This document shows positions 22,491-29,888 of a stretch of DNA of 57,319 nt, piece after piece. Made by a program: the position numbers and the translations under genes. This DNA is from Rhodococcus sp. G-MC3 (GTDB taxonomy: Bacteria > Actinomycetota > Actinomycetes > Mycobacteriales > Mycobacteriaceae): positions 1 to 57,319 of the forward strand of contig NZ_JASISW010000028.1 of NCBI RefSeq assembly GCF_030063335.1, read 5' to 3'. The first letter of the stretch is position 1; each line of letters begins with the position of its first letter. The notes beneath the pieces are model-generated. The model was given only the letters and a program-made list of their open reading frames with translations, was not told where the DNA came from and searched no databases.

Positions 22491-23460
22491 TGGCGCCAGG
22501 TCGCGCTCGGGCCGCCCACGCCCGCAGGACGCTCTCGGTCACTGAGGTGGGGTCGGCGTCGAAACCACCGAGGATCTGGCGGCGCTGGACGTCGCCTGCG
22601 AAGTCCTCCAGCTCCGCGTAGCTCGCGTCGCGCAGACGGTCGGCTATCGTTCGTTCGGACTTGCCGAACACCACTCCCTTGCGAGCCGACCACGCCCGGA
22701 GCCATTCGATCTTCCCTTCGCGGGTTGCGCTAGGCAGGGGCAGCCGAATCTGCATCCTCCGCCACACTGCGCGATCGAGCAGCTCGGCGTGATTGGTCGC
22801 CGCGATGACGATGACGTGGCTCGGCAGTTTATCGACCTGCAGCAGGAGCGAACTGACTACGCGTTTGATCTCGCCGGTCTCATGGGTGTCACCGCGCTCC
22901 TTGGCGACGGCGTCGAACTCGTCGAAGAAGAGCACGCATGGGCGGACACGGACCGCCGAAAACAGCGCGTCGAGCCGGCTCGCGGTCTCTCCAAGGAACG
23001 AACCGATGACACCCTCATACCGGACCGTAAGCAGCGGGACTGCAACTTCCGTTGCGATGGCTTCGGCGAGCGTTGTTTTCCCACTCCCAGGCGGTCCTTC
23101 AAGGAGGATACGATGCCGTGGTTCCAAGCCGTGGCTGCGAAGCAGGTCCCGTCGGTGGTGCTCCTCGACAAGTTCGGTTGCGGACAGTCGAACCGTGGTC
23201 GGAAGGACGAGGTCGGTGAGGCGGCGTACGGGCTCGGTCTCGTGGAGGAGGCCGACGGACTCACGCGGCCTAGTTAGTGGGGAAACAGTCGACCCCAACG
23301 TCTTACGCCTGGTCAGCGCCTCGGCCAGCTGTGAGGCCAAGACCCCGTGCTTCTTCGCATTTTCCTCGGCGATCAGGGCTTCTGCGGCACGGCGAAACGC
23401 CAAGTCGTCGCCGCCTGCCCCGGACCGAACCAGCGCGAGAAGCAGATCTGCCCGTGCCAT
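22483..23460 (-). CDS. AAA-family ATPase, IetA type
   Basis: This is a 325-residue protein. An alpha-helical N-terminal region (about 1-70) precedes a single AAA domain. Walker A GPPGSGKTT is at residues 122-130, Walker B VLFFDEFDAVAKERGD near 168, sensor 1 IVIAATNHAELLDRAVWRR, and a lid domain that ends near 325. ATG 23460 is chosen because AGGGGA lies 6 nt before it; an ATG 6 nt earlier sits directly on that site. The end overlaps the subtilase start by 8 nt. In IetAS pairs the ATPase is thought to control or present substrate to the protease; the trigger is unknown. The 285 nt upstream (23461-23745) hold no gene. Confidence 0.85.
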   Translation of the reverse strand: MARADLLLALVRSGAGGDDLAFRRAAEALIAEENAKKHGVLASQLAEALTRRKTLGSTVSPLTRPRESVGLLHETEPVRRLTDLVLPTTVRLSATELVEEHHRRDLLRSHGLEPRHRILLEGPPGSGKTTLAEAIATEVAVPLLTVRYEGVIGSFLGETASRLDALFSAVRVRPCVLFFDEFDAVAKERGDTHETGEIKRVVSSLLLQVDKLPSHVIVIAATNHAELLDRAVWRRMQIRLPLPSATREGKIEWLRAWSARKGVVFGKSERTIADRLRDASYAELEDFAGDVQRRQILGGFDADPTSVTESVLRAWAARARPGANG

Positions 23461-23745
23461 GCTCATTCCCCTCTCGTCGCCGACGATTCTCGCAGACCGG
23501 CCTGGAACGGCACTCTCGCCGCGCCTTATGCGCGCCGACCAGGTTTTCACAGTGTGTCGGTAAACACACCGCTGCGAGCCTTTCCGAAAAAGACGGGTCC
23601 TGGCGAACCTGAACAGAGGGGCAACGAGCGGAGCTCCGAACGTCATCCAAGGCTGTTGACCGGCGCGCGGGCCTTGGTCCACAAGTAGGAGACGATCAAC
23701 GCCGGACCTGCGCTCGCAGACCAGTTTCCGGACCCCGAACTAGCG

Positions 23746-24134
23746 CTAGTAGTTCTCTCGGACGTAATGATAGGTCAGGTCGAAAAGGTCGCCCTTGATC
23801 GGCAGAGAGTAGTTCTTCAGGACCGCGCGCAGTTCTCGTCGAACCGACTTGTCACCGTAGTCGCTCCAAGGTTCTTGACCTTGGTCGTGATCTCGGACCA
23901 CAGCGTGCCCGCGGGCATCTCAAACCTGTGGAAGTCGGCCTCGATCTCGTCGTCGAGGTCGTCACCGTACCCGTCGAGTGCTTCGTCGTGCTCGTACGAC
24001 CAGGTATCGGAGATCCACTTCCAGAACAGCATCGGAAAGACGTAGGTCTTGAAGTCGGCAGGGTCGACCGGTCCGCGCAGGGCGTTGGCCGCGTCCCAAA
24101 GACGCGTCTCGAATTGTTGCTGGGTGATCGTCAC
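23746..24134 (-). pseudogene. type I restriction remnant: hsdM start fused to hsdR end
   Basis: Reading from 24134, the first about 97 residues are the HsdM N-terminus (TITQQQFETRLWDAANALRG, PADFKTYVFPMLFWKWISD, NLGA). The open frame stops at 23817. In another frame the segment from about 23860 to a TAG at 23746-23748 reads YGDKSVRRELRAVLKNY and DLFDLTYHYVRENY, the usual C-terminus of an HsdR subunit. The junction is near 23850-23860. The simplest reading is that one deletion removed the rest of hsdM, all of hsdS and almost all of hsdR. No restriction or methylation activity can remain. Confidence 0.8.
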
Positions 24135-24735
24135 TGGGTGCGCGCTTCCTTCGGAGTCAGTTGAACTACTTCATATCGGAACGTGCTGGCATCCTTTCAG
24201 CCAGGCGCGGGCTTCAGCAGGCAGACCGCCGTGGCGAGTGCGGACACGTGCGACAATACGGTTGCGACCCAAGACGAGAACCGCTTGTCCGGATTCCTTG
24301 AAAATGCACGCCCAAGTGTTGTGCCACCACCACGGAGCGCGTACCCCCGGGTCGGGGCGGGTGCAGCCCAGGAGGGCGCGGCCGCCGGATTCTCGCGCGA
24401 CTCCGACCTCTCTACGAATGCAATTAGCCTCGGCCTCGGAGCGACGGACCGAGAACTACGAAGCACCCCAGTACAGCCGACGCCCGGCGAACATGCGCTC
24501 GACGTCGGTGTGTGCCGCGATCTTGCTGAGGTGCAGACCTTCCTGCTCGTGTGGCGCACGAGTTGAGGTTGGGGTAGCTGCGCACGCGCTGCTGGTGCAA
24601 CGTAGAGGTGTGATCGCTTAGGGTTCAGATGGAAGTTTCGCTGACGGGGCCATAAGGCCGTGGCCAATCGTGGCAAAATGCGCGGCTCTTTATCCTGACA
24701 ATTTTTCACGCTAGGGTTGGCAGGTACCGGAGGTT
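24135..24735. other. gene-poor stretch between hsd scar and ISL3-type element
   Basis: Several open frames cross this 600-nt stretch, but none has a ribosome site, normal codon pattern or recognisable domain. One minus-strand frame reads like a decayed protein (KIAAHTDVERMFAGRRLYW) but I cannot assign it. The lower GC and lack of genes fit island debris. Confidence 0.4.
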
Positions 24736-26188
24736 GTCAAGATTTCTGGCTCTTGTGACACGTGCGTGGGTCGCTGATCGCGCCTGAGCGGCCACACGCC
24801 GTCCCCCGTCTAGGTTTTGGCTTGTCGAAGGTCAAAACTGAAGAACGGAGAACGGCGTGCAGAACGCTAGCTTATGGCGCACTGTGTTGGGCGTCGAGAA
24901 CACTGTCGTCGAAGACATCGAATTCAACGACGACGCACAAGCGATCGTGGCGCAGGTGAGGCCTGCGAGGGCGACCAGGGGTCGATGTGGTGCCTGTGGA
25001 TCGAGGGCCTCCTGGTACGACCGTGGGCAGGGTCGACGGCAGTGGCGTGGCCTGGATCTGGGAACCGTTCAGGTCTACCTCGAAGCCGATGCCCCACGAG
25101 TCGACTGCCCCACACACGGACCGACAGTGCGCCAGGTCCCGTGGGCCCGCCACAATGCAGGACACACCCGGTCCTTCGATCAGCAGGTCGCGTGGCTGGC
25201 CACTCAGTGTTCCAAGAAGGCAATCACCGAACTGATGCGGATCGCCTGGCGCACAGTAGGATCGATCATCGCTCGAGTGTGGGCCGACACCGCCGCCGGT
25301 ATCGATGCGTTGGCGGGTCTGACACGAATCGGGATCGACGAGATCTCCTACAAACGCGGCCACAAGTACCTGACCGTCGTCGTCGACCACGACACCGGAC
25401 GCCTGGTGTCGGTTCATCCCGGCCGCGACCGCGCGACCGTTCGCGCTTTCTTCGATGCACTCGAGTCATCCGGTGCGGGGAGGTGTGCCCGCATCACTCA
25501 TGTCACCGCTGACGGGGCGCTATGGATCTCCGATGTAGTTCGCGATCGATGCCCAGGCGCGATCCGTTGTGCCGATCCCTTTTCACGTAGTCGGTTGGGC
25601 CACAGAGGCACTCGATGCCGTACGCCGCCAAGCATGGTCCGACGCACGCAGTGGAGGGAACACCCGATCGCACGGCTGGATCAACGGACGACGCTCCACC
25701 GTCTCCACAGGGCCTGCCCGGCGTTGCTGCGTTCCCGCTACGCACTGTGGAAGAACCCAGAGAACCTCACCGACCGCCAACGCGTGAAACTGCGGTGGAT
25801 CGCCACGACCGATCCTCGTCTCCACCGCGCTTACCTGCTCAAAGAGGGCCTACGAACGGTCTTCAAACTACCCGTCGACCAGGCCTCCGATGCACTCGAA
25901 CGCTGGATTCAGTGGGCACGACGGAGCCGAATCGAATCATTCGTCACCCTTCAACGCCGAGTCGGCGTCCATCGCGAACAAATCCTTGCTGCGATCGAGC
26001 ACGGCCTGTCCAACGGACTCGTCGAATCTATCAACACCAAGATCCGACTACTCACTCGCATCGCCTTCGGCTTTGTCCATCCCGAAGCGCTCATATCCTT
26101 GGCCATGCTCGATCTCGGAGGACACCGGCCGTCACTACCCGGCCGCCGATAACCCCACACATCAGTCACAAGGGCCAGATTTCTTGAC
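24736..26188 (+). mobile_element. ISL3-type insertion sequence
   Basis: Imperfect 24-bp terminal inverted repeats lie at 24736-24759 and 26165-26188 and differ at three positions; both begin GTCAAGA and end CTTGTGAC when read inwards. The element is about 1.45 kb with one transposase gene. Weaker similarity (GGTACCG versus the reverse of CGGTAAC) continues outside the repeats, so the true ends may be about 12 nt further out. No clear target duplication is seen. The right end lies about 10 nt from the stop of the PPOX gene. Confidence 0.75.
24857..26152 (+). CDS. ISL3-family transposase with two compensating frameshifts
   Basis: This is a 431-residue open frame. An N-terminal zinc-finger-like part (CGACGSRASWYDRG) and HTH region precede the DDE domain. 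Catalytic positions are seen in RIGIDEISYKRGHKYLTVV, HVTADGALWISDVV and GLVESINTKIRLL. Between about 25580 and 25720 the frame is wrong: the family-like sequence (HVVGWATEALDAVRRQAW) is found one frame over. It fits one extra T in the run at 25580-25583 and one missing G near 25720. The frame is then restored at LLRSRYALWKNPENLT. About 47 residues between the second Asp and the Glu are therefore scrambled, so the enzyme is probably inactive. Confidence 0.85.
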   Translation: MQNASLWRTVLGVENTVVEDIEFNDDAQAIVAQVRPARATRGRCGACGSRASWYDRGQGRRQWRGLDLGTVQVYLEADAPRVDCPTHGPTVRQVPWARHNAGHTRSFDQQVAWLATQCSKKAITELMRIAWRTVGSIIARVWADTAAGIDALAGLTRIGIDEISYKRGHKYLTVVVDHDTGRLVSVHPGRDRATVRAFFDALESSGAGRCARITHVTADGALWISDVVRDRCPGAIRCADPFSRSRLGHRGTRCRTPPSMVRRTQWREHPIARLDQRTTLHRLHRACPALLRSRYALWKNPENLTDRQRVKLRWIATTDPRLHRAYLLKEGLRTVFKLPVDQASDALERWIQWARRSRIESFVTLQRRVGVHREQILAAIEHGLSNGLVESINTKIRLLTRIAFGFVHPEALISLAMLDLGGHRPSLPGRR

Positions 26189-26198
26189 GGTGCGGTAA

Positions 26199-26588
26199 CT
26201 ATTGATAACTGACCGAAGTTGGTTCGACAACGAACACGACCCGGTCGGGTGCGTCACCCGGCGGGCCAGACATTGCCAGGTCGTACCGATCTGCCAGTGC
26301 CATGAAAAGTTCTGCGTTCGGGTCGGGCTCTACATTTACGACACGACCTCGGACTTCGAGGTACCTATAGGGCTGATCAGGGTCGTTGACCGAGAAAGCA
26401 ATACGAGGCTCGTGGGCGACGTTCCGGGACTTCTTCCGTGTGCTCGTGTTCGTGAACCTGATGTGCGTGCCGTCCCAGTTGAACCACATGGGGTTGGCCT
26501 GCGGCGACCCGTCGGGACGGATCGTCGCCAGATGGGCATACAGCGGTCTGGTGAGAAGATCCACGTGTGACTCCGGAATTACCGACAT
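26199..26588 (-). CDS. PPOX-class flavin/F420-dependent oxidoreductase
   Basis: This is a 129-residue split-barrel protein of the pyridoxamine-5'-phosphate-oxidase-like family. PLYAHLATIRPDGSPQANPMWF and NTSTRKKSRNVAHEPRIAFSV are the cofactor-binding strands, and the C-terminus VVFVVEPTSVSYQ is the usual end, so it is full length. In actinobacteria such proteins bind FMN or F420 and often act as reductases or biliverdin-like reductases; the substrate is unknown. It is the last minus-strand gene of the biosynthetic region, 86 nt after the MarR gene, and lies at the right end of the IS element. Confidence 0.8.
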   Translation of the reverse strand: MSVIPESHVDLLTRPLYAHLATIRPDGSPQANPMWFNWDGTHIRFTNTSTRKKSRNVAHEPRIAFSVNDPDQPYRYLEVRGRVVNVEPDPNAELFMALADRYDLAMSGPPGDAPDRVVFVVEPTSVSYQ

Positions 26589-26674
26589 AACTGTCCAATC
26601 TGGTTGGAGGACTCTTTTGGTCGTAATGAATTGCCCGTAAGGCTGGCCTCAGTAGGAGGTAATCCTGCAATGCG

Positions 26675-27130
26675 TTATCGACTGAGGTTCTTTATCGCAC
26701 GTTCGAGAAGTGAATGTAGTGCCGCTCGCTCATCGGCGCTGAATTCGTCCGCAAGTTCTCCCTCGATGGTCCGAGCTACCTTGTCTGCTTTCATCAGTAA
26801 GGCACGCCCCGATCTCGTCAGTTCTGTCACGAGGACCTTCTGATGCACCGAGGAGGGGGTGCGGACGATCAAGCCTTTCGATTCCAGGTTTTTGAACACT
26901 GTGTTCATGGTCTGAGCGGTCACCATGCATGCTCGAGCGACCTGTGCGCTCGACGATCCTGGTGAGTGATAGAGCGTCATCAAAGCGGCGTACTGGGGAA
27001 CAGTGATATCGAACGGCTTCAGCGCATTGGTCTTGCGAGCAATCAGCGCGACTTCGGCCCGTTTGATGTCGGTTCCGATGCGTGCCGCGATCTCGGCTTG
27101 GATGGTCGCGCTGTCTGCTTTGCTCACCAT
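26675..27130 (-). CDS. MarR-family transcriptional regulator
   Basis: This is a 151-residue winged-helix protein. The dimerisation helix (RAEVALIARKTNALKPF) is followed by TVPQYAALMTLYHSPGSSSAQVARACMV and the recognition helix MVTAQTMNTVFKNLESKGLI, then the wing (VRTPSSVHQKVLVTELT). MarR proteins usually repress efflux and catabolic genes and respond to small phenolic or lipophilic ligands. It lies downstream of the MBL gene with its own 57-nt leader and is a candidate repressor of the exporter at 29881-31503, where half-sites like those before its own gene occur. Confidence 0.88.
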   Translation of the reverse strand: MVSKADSATIQAEIAARIGTDIKRAEVALIARKTNALKPFDITVPQYAALMTLYHSPGSSSAQVARACMVTAQTMNTVFKNLESKGLIVRTPSSVHQKVLVTELTRSGRALLMKADKVARTIEGELADEFSADERAALHSLLERAIKNLSR

Positions 27131-27159
27131 GGTGGGCCTTCATATTGTGAGCCAGGGCT

Positions 27160-27174
27160 CTGATGGGTATCAGT
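27160..27174. promoter_or_regulatory. possible operator before marR
   Basis: CTGAT and ATCAG flank a 4-nt GGGT spacer (27160-27173), 30 nt before the marR start. The half-site TATCAGT (27168-27174) also occurs before the MFS exporter, which suggests a shared regulator. The spacing differs from the exporter site. Confidence 0.4.
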
Positions 27175-27187
27175 GGGGTCGACAATG

Positions 27188-27934
27188 TCAGATCGACCAT
27201 ACCTGGTGTGCCTTGCTGTGCGCCGGACGTCTGCACTCGGCTGCTGAGGTCTGTGGTCCATGGCCATTGAAGATCACGGTGGTGTCGGGAAGTTGGGGCA
27301 GAACCCGCCCAAGTGATTTGCGCAGAGTAGAGCGGTCACCGGCTGGAGGTGCAGCGAGTCCTGGCCCGAAATGGTGGAGACTGTCTCCCGCGAACAGAGC
27401 AGCGTGCCCGGCGTCGATCGAGAACATCACCGACCCCGGGGTGTGGCCGGGGATGCTGATGACGCGAGCCTGCAGTGCTCCGACTGCCACTATCGTTCCG
27501 TCTAGGAGTTCGAGCCGGCGGCGGGCCGGGACGCGGGGGTAGTCGGCCAACGCACTGTTCGGGAAGTCCTCCGGCAGTAGCACTTCGGGGTTCACCAGAG
27601 ATTGCTCGTCGGCTGGATGGATACCTAGAGGTACGTCGAGTTCGGATGCGAGGGGGACCGCATCCCAGCTGTGGTCCATGTGGCCGTGTGTCAACACGAC
27701 AGCGACTGCATCCAACCCGTGCAGCCGTAGGTGTTCGGATACGACTCGAGCTGCACCTTGGCCGGGATCGATGACAACGGACTGCGATGTTCCGGGGTCC
27801 GTGACGATGTAGCACCAGGTCTGGAAATGCTCTCCGGCTGTGAAGCCGTCGACGACGAGCTCCGTTGCGGTCAGGAGGCGGGTGACCGCTGTGTCGACTA
27901 CGGGCGGCAGTGAACTCGGCAGGGGGGCGTTCAC
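27188..27934 (-). CDS. MBL-fold metallo-hydrolase
   Basis: This is a 248-residue metallo-beta-lactamase-fold enzyme. The metal motif THGHMDHSWDAV (His-x-His-x-Asp-His) lies near residue 80, VISIPGHTPGSVMFSID gives the next His, and AALFAGDSLHHFGPG the bridging Asp. The final His would be in IFNGHGPQTS. It resembles glyoxalase II or lactone/thioester hydrolases. In a fatty-acid-like biosynthetic operon a thioesterase or lactone hydrolase role is plausible, but this is inference. The start overlaps the stop of the dehydrogenase gene by 4 nt, so it belongs to the same transcript. Confidence 0.87.
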   Translation of the reverse strand: MNAPLPSSLPPVVDTAVTRLLTATELVVDGFTAGEHFQTWCYIVTDPGTSQSVVIDPGQGAARVVSEHLRLHGLDAVAVVLTHGHMDHSWDAVPLASELDVPLGIHPADEQSLVNPEVLLPEDFPNSALADYPRVPARRRLELLDGTIVAVGALQARVISIPGHTPGSVMFSIDAGHAALFAGDSLHHFGPGLAAPPAGDRSTLRKSLGRVLPQLPDTTVIFNGHGPQTSAAECRRPAHSKAHQVWSI

Positions 27935-29166
27935 AGGCTATTCACCGATCGTCTGCTCACGTCGGTCGCCGGCGTAGCCGCCGCCAGAAACTCCGCGACG
28001 GTGGTTCGGTTCTTCCTGCCCAGAATGTTGTTTTCTACCAACGCGGCGAGCAGTGGATCCGGTACCGACTCATCGTCACCGAATGCAGCCTTCAGGGTGT
28101 GCTGGATGGTGAGTGCGACGTCGAGGCCGATCAGCTCGAGGAGCGCGACGGGCCCCATAGGGAACCCGAAGCGCCGCATTGTGTAGTCGAGGTCAGGTGC
28201 GTTTCGGGTCGTGCGCAGAACGCGCAGCGCGTCGTTGAGGTAAGGAATGAGCAGGGCATTGACGATGAAGCCGGGACGGTCTCCGCAACGCACCACTTCT
28301 TTCCCTGCCAGTTTTGCGGCGCTTTCGGCGATCGTGATCGTACGCGGGGCGCTCTTGTGGGTGGCGATGAGTTCGATCAGCGGCATTGTGTTCGCAGGGT
28401 TGAAGAAGTGCATGCCGATGACCCGCGTCGGGGTGTCGGTGACGGCTGCGATGTCGCAGATTTGCAGGCTCGATGTGGTTGTGGCGAGGACAGTTGTGCT
28501 GGGACACAGGCGATCGAGTGCGCAAAACACTGCTGTCTTGGTGGTGAAATTCTCCGCGACACACTCGATCACCAGATCACAAGTCCGAAGGTGTCCGTAC
28601 CCCTCGGCGATGTGGACTCGGTCGGCTATTGCTGCCCGGGTGTTTTCGTCGATGCGTTGTCTTGTCAGCGCTCGGTCGAGGTTCGCACTGAATTTCGCGG
28701 ACGACTCGGTGGACCGCGAGGCGACGCTGACGTCTATCCCCGCTGCCAAGTAGGTCTGGGCGATACCCGTTGCCATGATGCCGGTGCCGACGATTCCCAC
28801 CGAACGGACAGACATCGGCTCGACCTGCTCGTCGTCTCCGGCAGGGTGGGTGTTCGGGGCACTGTAGGAGCGATTGCGGGCGGTCCCGTCAATCTCGGCG
28901 TCGAGATGTTTCGACCACCGCGCGAGGACGTCGCGATCGTGGTGTGCGCGGAGTTGGGCCGGTCCGAATGTGAGCCGGCACGCGCCGCGCATTGCGGAGT
29001 CGATGGATGCACTGACGGCGTACCCGCTCACGGCCATGGCGTGCGCTCTGTTGAGGTAGCGCAGGTACAACCACTCTGCACCTGGCGGCTGAGGCTGCCC
29101 AGGCGAGCTCACACCTGCAGCACCTTCGATGAGGTCCGCGATGTCTGATGCCGAATACGACGTCAT
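27931..29166 (-). CDS. 3-hydroxyacyl-CoA dehydrogenase with extra N-terminal domain
   Basis: This is a 411-residue protein. The NAD-binding Rossmann domain starts near residue 120 (VGIVGTGIMATGIAQTYLAAG) and continues with VIECVAENFTTKTAVF, VIGMHFFNPANTMPLIELI (catalytic His) and DRPGFIVNALLIPYLNDAL. The usual C-terminal helical domain (LDYTMRRFGFPMGPVALLEL) follows. The first about 100 residues contain a second, diverged copy of that helical domain (YLNRAHAMAVSGYAVSASID, then FGPAQL), an unusual order. In the family this reduces 3-oxoacyl or oxidises 3-hydroxyacyl thioesters. Here it may set the oxidation level of the acyl chain. Starts by 4-nt overlap with the phosphatase stop. An internal ATG near residue 116 is an alternative start. 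Confidence 0.87.
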   Translation of the reverse strand: MTSYSASDIADLIEGAAGVSSPGQPQPPGAEWLYLRYLNRAHAMAVSGYAVSASIDSAMRGACRLTFGPAQLRAHHDRDVLARWSKHLDAEIDGTARNRSYSAPNTHPAGDDEQVEPMSVRSVGIVGTGIMATGIAQTYLAAGIDVSVASRSTESSAKFSANLDRALTRQRIDENTRAAIADRVHIAEGYGHLRTCDLVIECVAENFTTKTAVFCALDRLCPSTTVLATTTSSLQICDIAAVTDTPTRVIGMHFFNPANTMPLIELIATHKSAPRTITIAESAAKLAGKEVVRCGDRPGFIVNALLIPYLNDALRVLRTTRNAPDLDYTMRRFGFPMGPVALLELIGLDVALTIQHTLKAAFGDDESVPDPLLAALVENNILGRKNRTTVAEFLAAATPATDVSRRSVNSL

Positions 29167-29888
29167 AGGGTGCCAATCGGGATCGGGGCCGCGGTATCCG
29201 CGGCGGGGCGCAGTCCGTAGGCGGTGCTTTCGATGGTGTCCCAGCCCCGCTGCACAGCAGTGGTGTTCAGCACCGCGTCGGCGCCGACCACGACGGGGTT
29301 GTCCACGAGCAGAAGCATCGGAAGGTCGGACTCGTGGTCGCCGTAGGCCCAGCTCGGGGCCGAAGTGGGAATCGTGTCGAGAATGTCGGCCACCGCAGCT
29401 GCCTTGCCGTTACCGATCATGGGCGTTGCGAGGCGGCCTGTGTAGCGCCCCTCGGCGACGGCTGGTCGCGAACAAAGGATCATATCGGCACCGACGTATG
29501 CCGAGACAGGGTTCAGGCACGCTGGAAACGACCCGGACACCAACACGATGGCGTGGCCCTGCTGCTTGTGCGACTGCAGCCGGGTCAGGACAGAGGTGTT
29601 CAGCGCTGGGATGGCAACATCTGTGAACCATCGACGGCCTGATTCCGCCAGCTCAGCGACGGACGTGCCTTCGATGAAGCGATAGAAATCGGTGTTGGCG
29701 CGTTCTCTCGGAATTCCGGATTCGAGTAGGTCGTCGAGGCGATCGAGTCGGGTGTGTCGCTCGGCGGCTGGGAGATTCGCGCAATGGTATCGGTAGAAGG
29801 AGACCATGCTTTTTATGGTCAACAGTGTTTCGTCGACATCGAAGAAGGCAACTCCGTTGCGGCCTATGCCCTCCTGGGGCTCAATCAT
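29163..29888 (-). CDS. HAD-IB (SerB-like) phosphatase
   Basis: This is a 241-residue phosphatase. Motif I FFDVDETLL starts at residue 15, motif II is VLVSGSFPA, motif III Lys is in GNGKAAAV, and motif IV is YGDHESDLPML. ATG 29888 overlaps the exporter stop by 8 nt. In butyrolactone and furan signal pathways a phosphatase (for example the HAD-type MmfP) removes the phosphate left by the dihydroxyacetone-phosphate substrate of AfsA-type enzymes. This gene is a good candidate for that step. A general phosphoserine-phosphatase-like role is possible, but the location argues against it. Confidence 0.88.
   Translation of the reverse strand: MIEPQEGIGRNGVAFFDVDETLLTIKSMVSFYRYHCANLPAAERHTRLDRLDDLLESGIPRERANTDFYRFIEGTSVAELAESGRRWFTDVAIPALNTSVLTRLQSHKQQGHAIVLVSGSFPACLNPVSAYVGADMILCSRPAVAEGRYTGRLATPMIGNGKAAAVADILDTIPTSAPSWAYGDHESDLPMLLLVDNPVVVGADAVLNTTAVQRGWDTIESTAYGLRPAADTAAPIPIGTL

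Noticed and set aside
24183..24709. Frames of 127-190 residues on both strands before the ISL3-type element
   Set aside because: No ribosome site, low-complexity composition and no recognisable motif; treated as debris.
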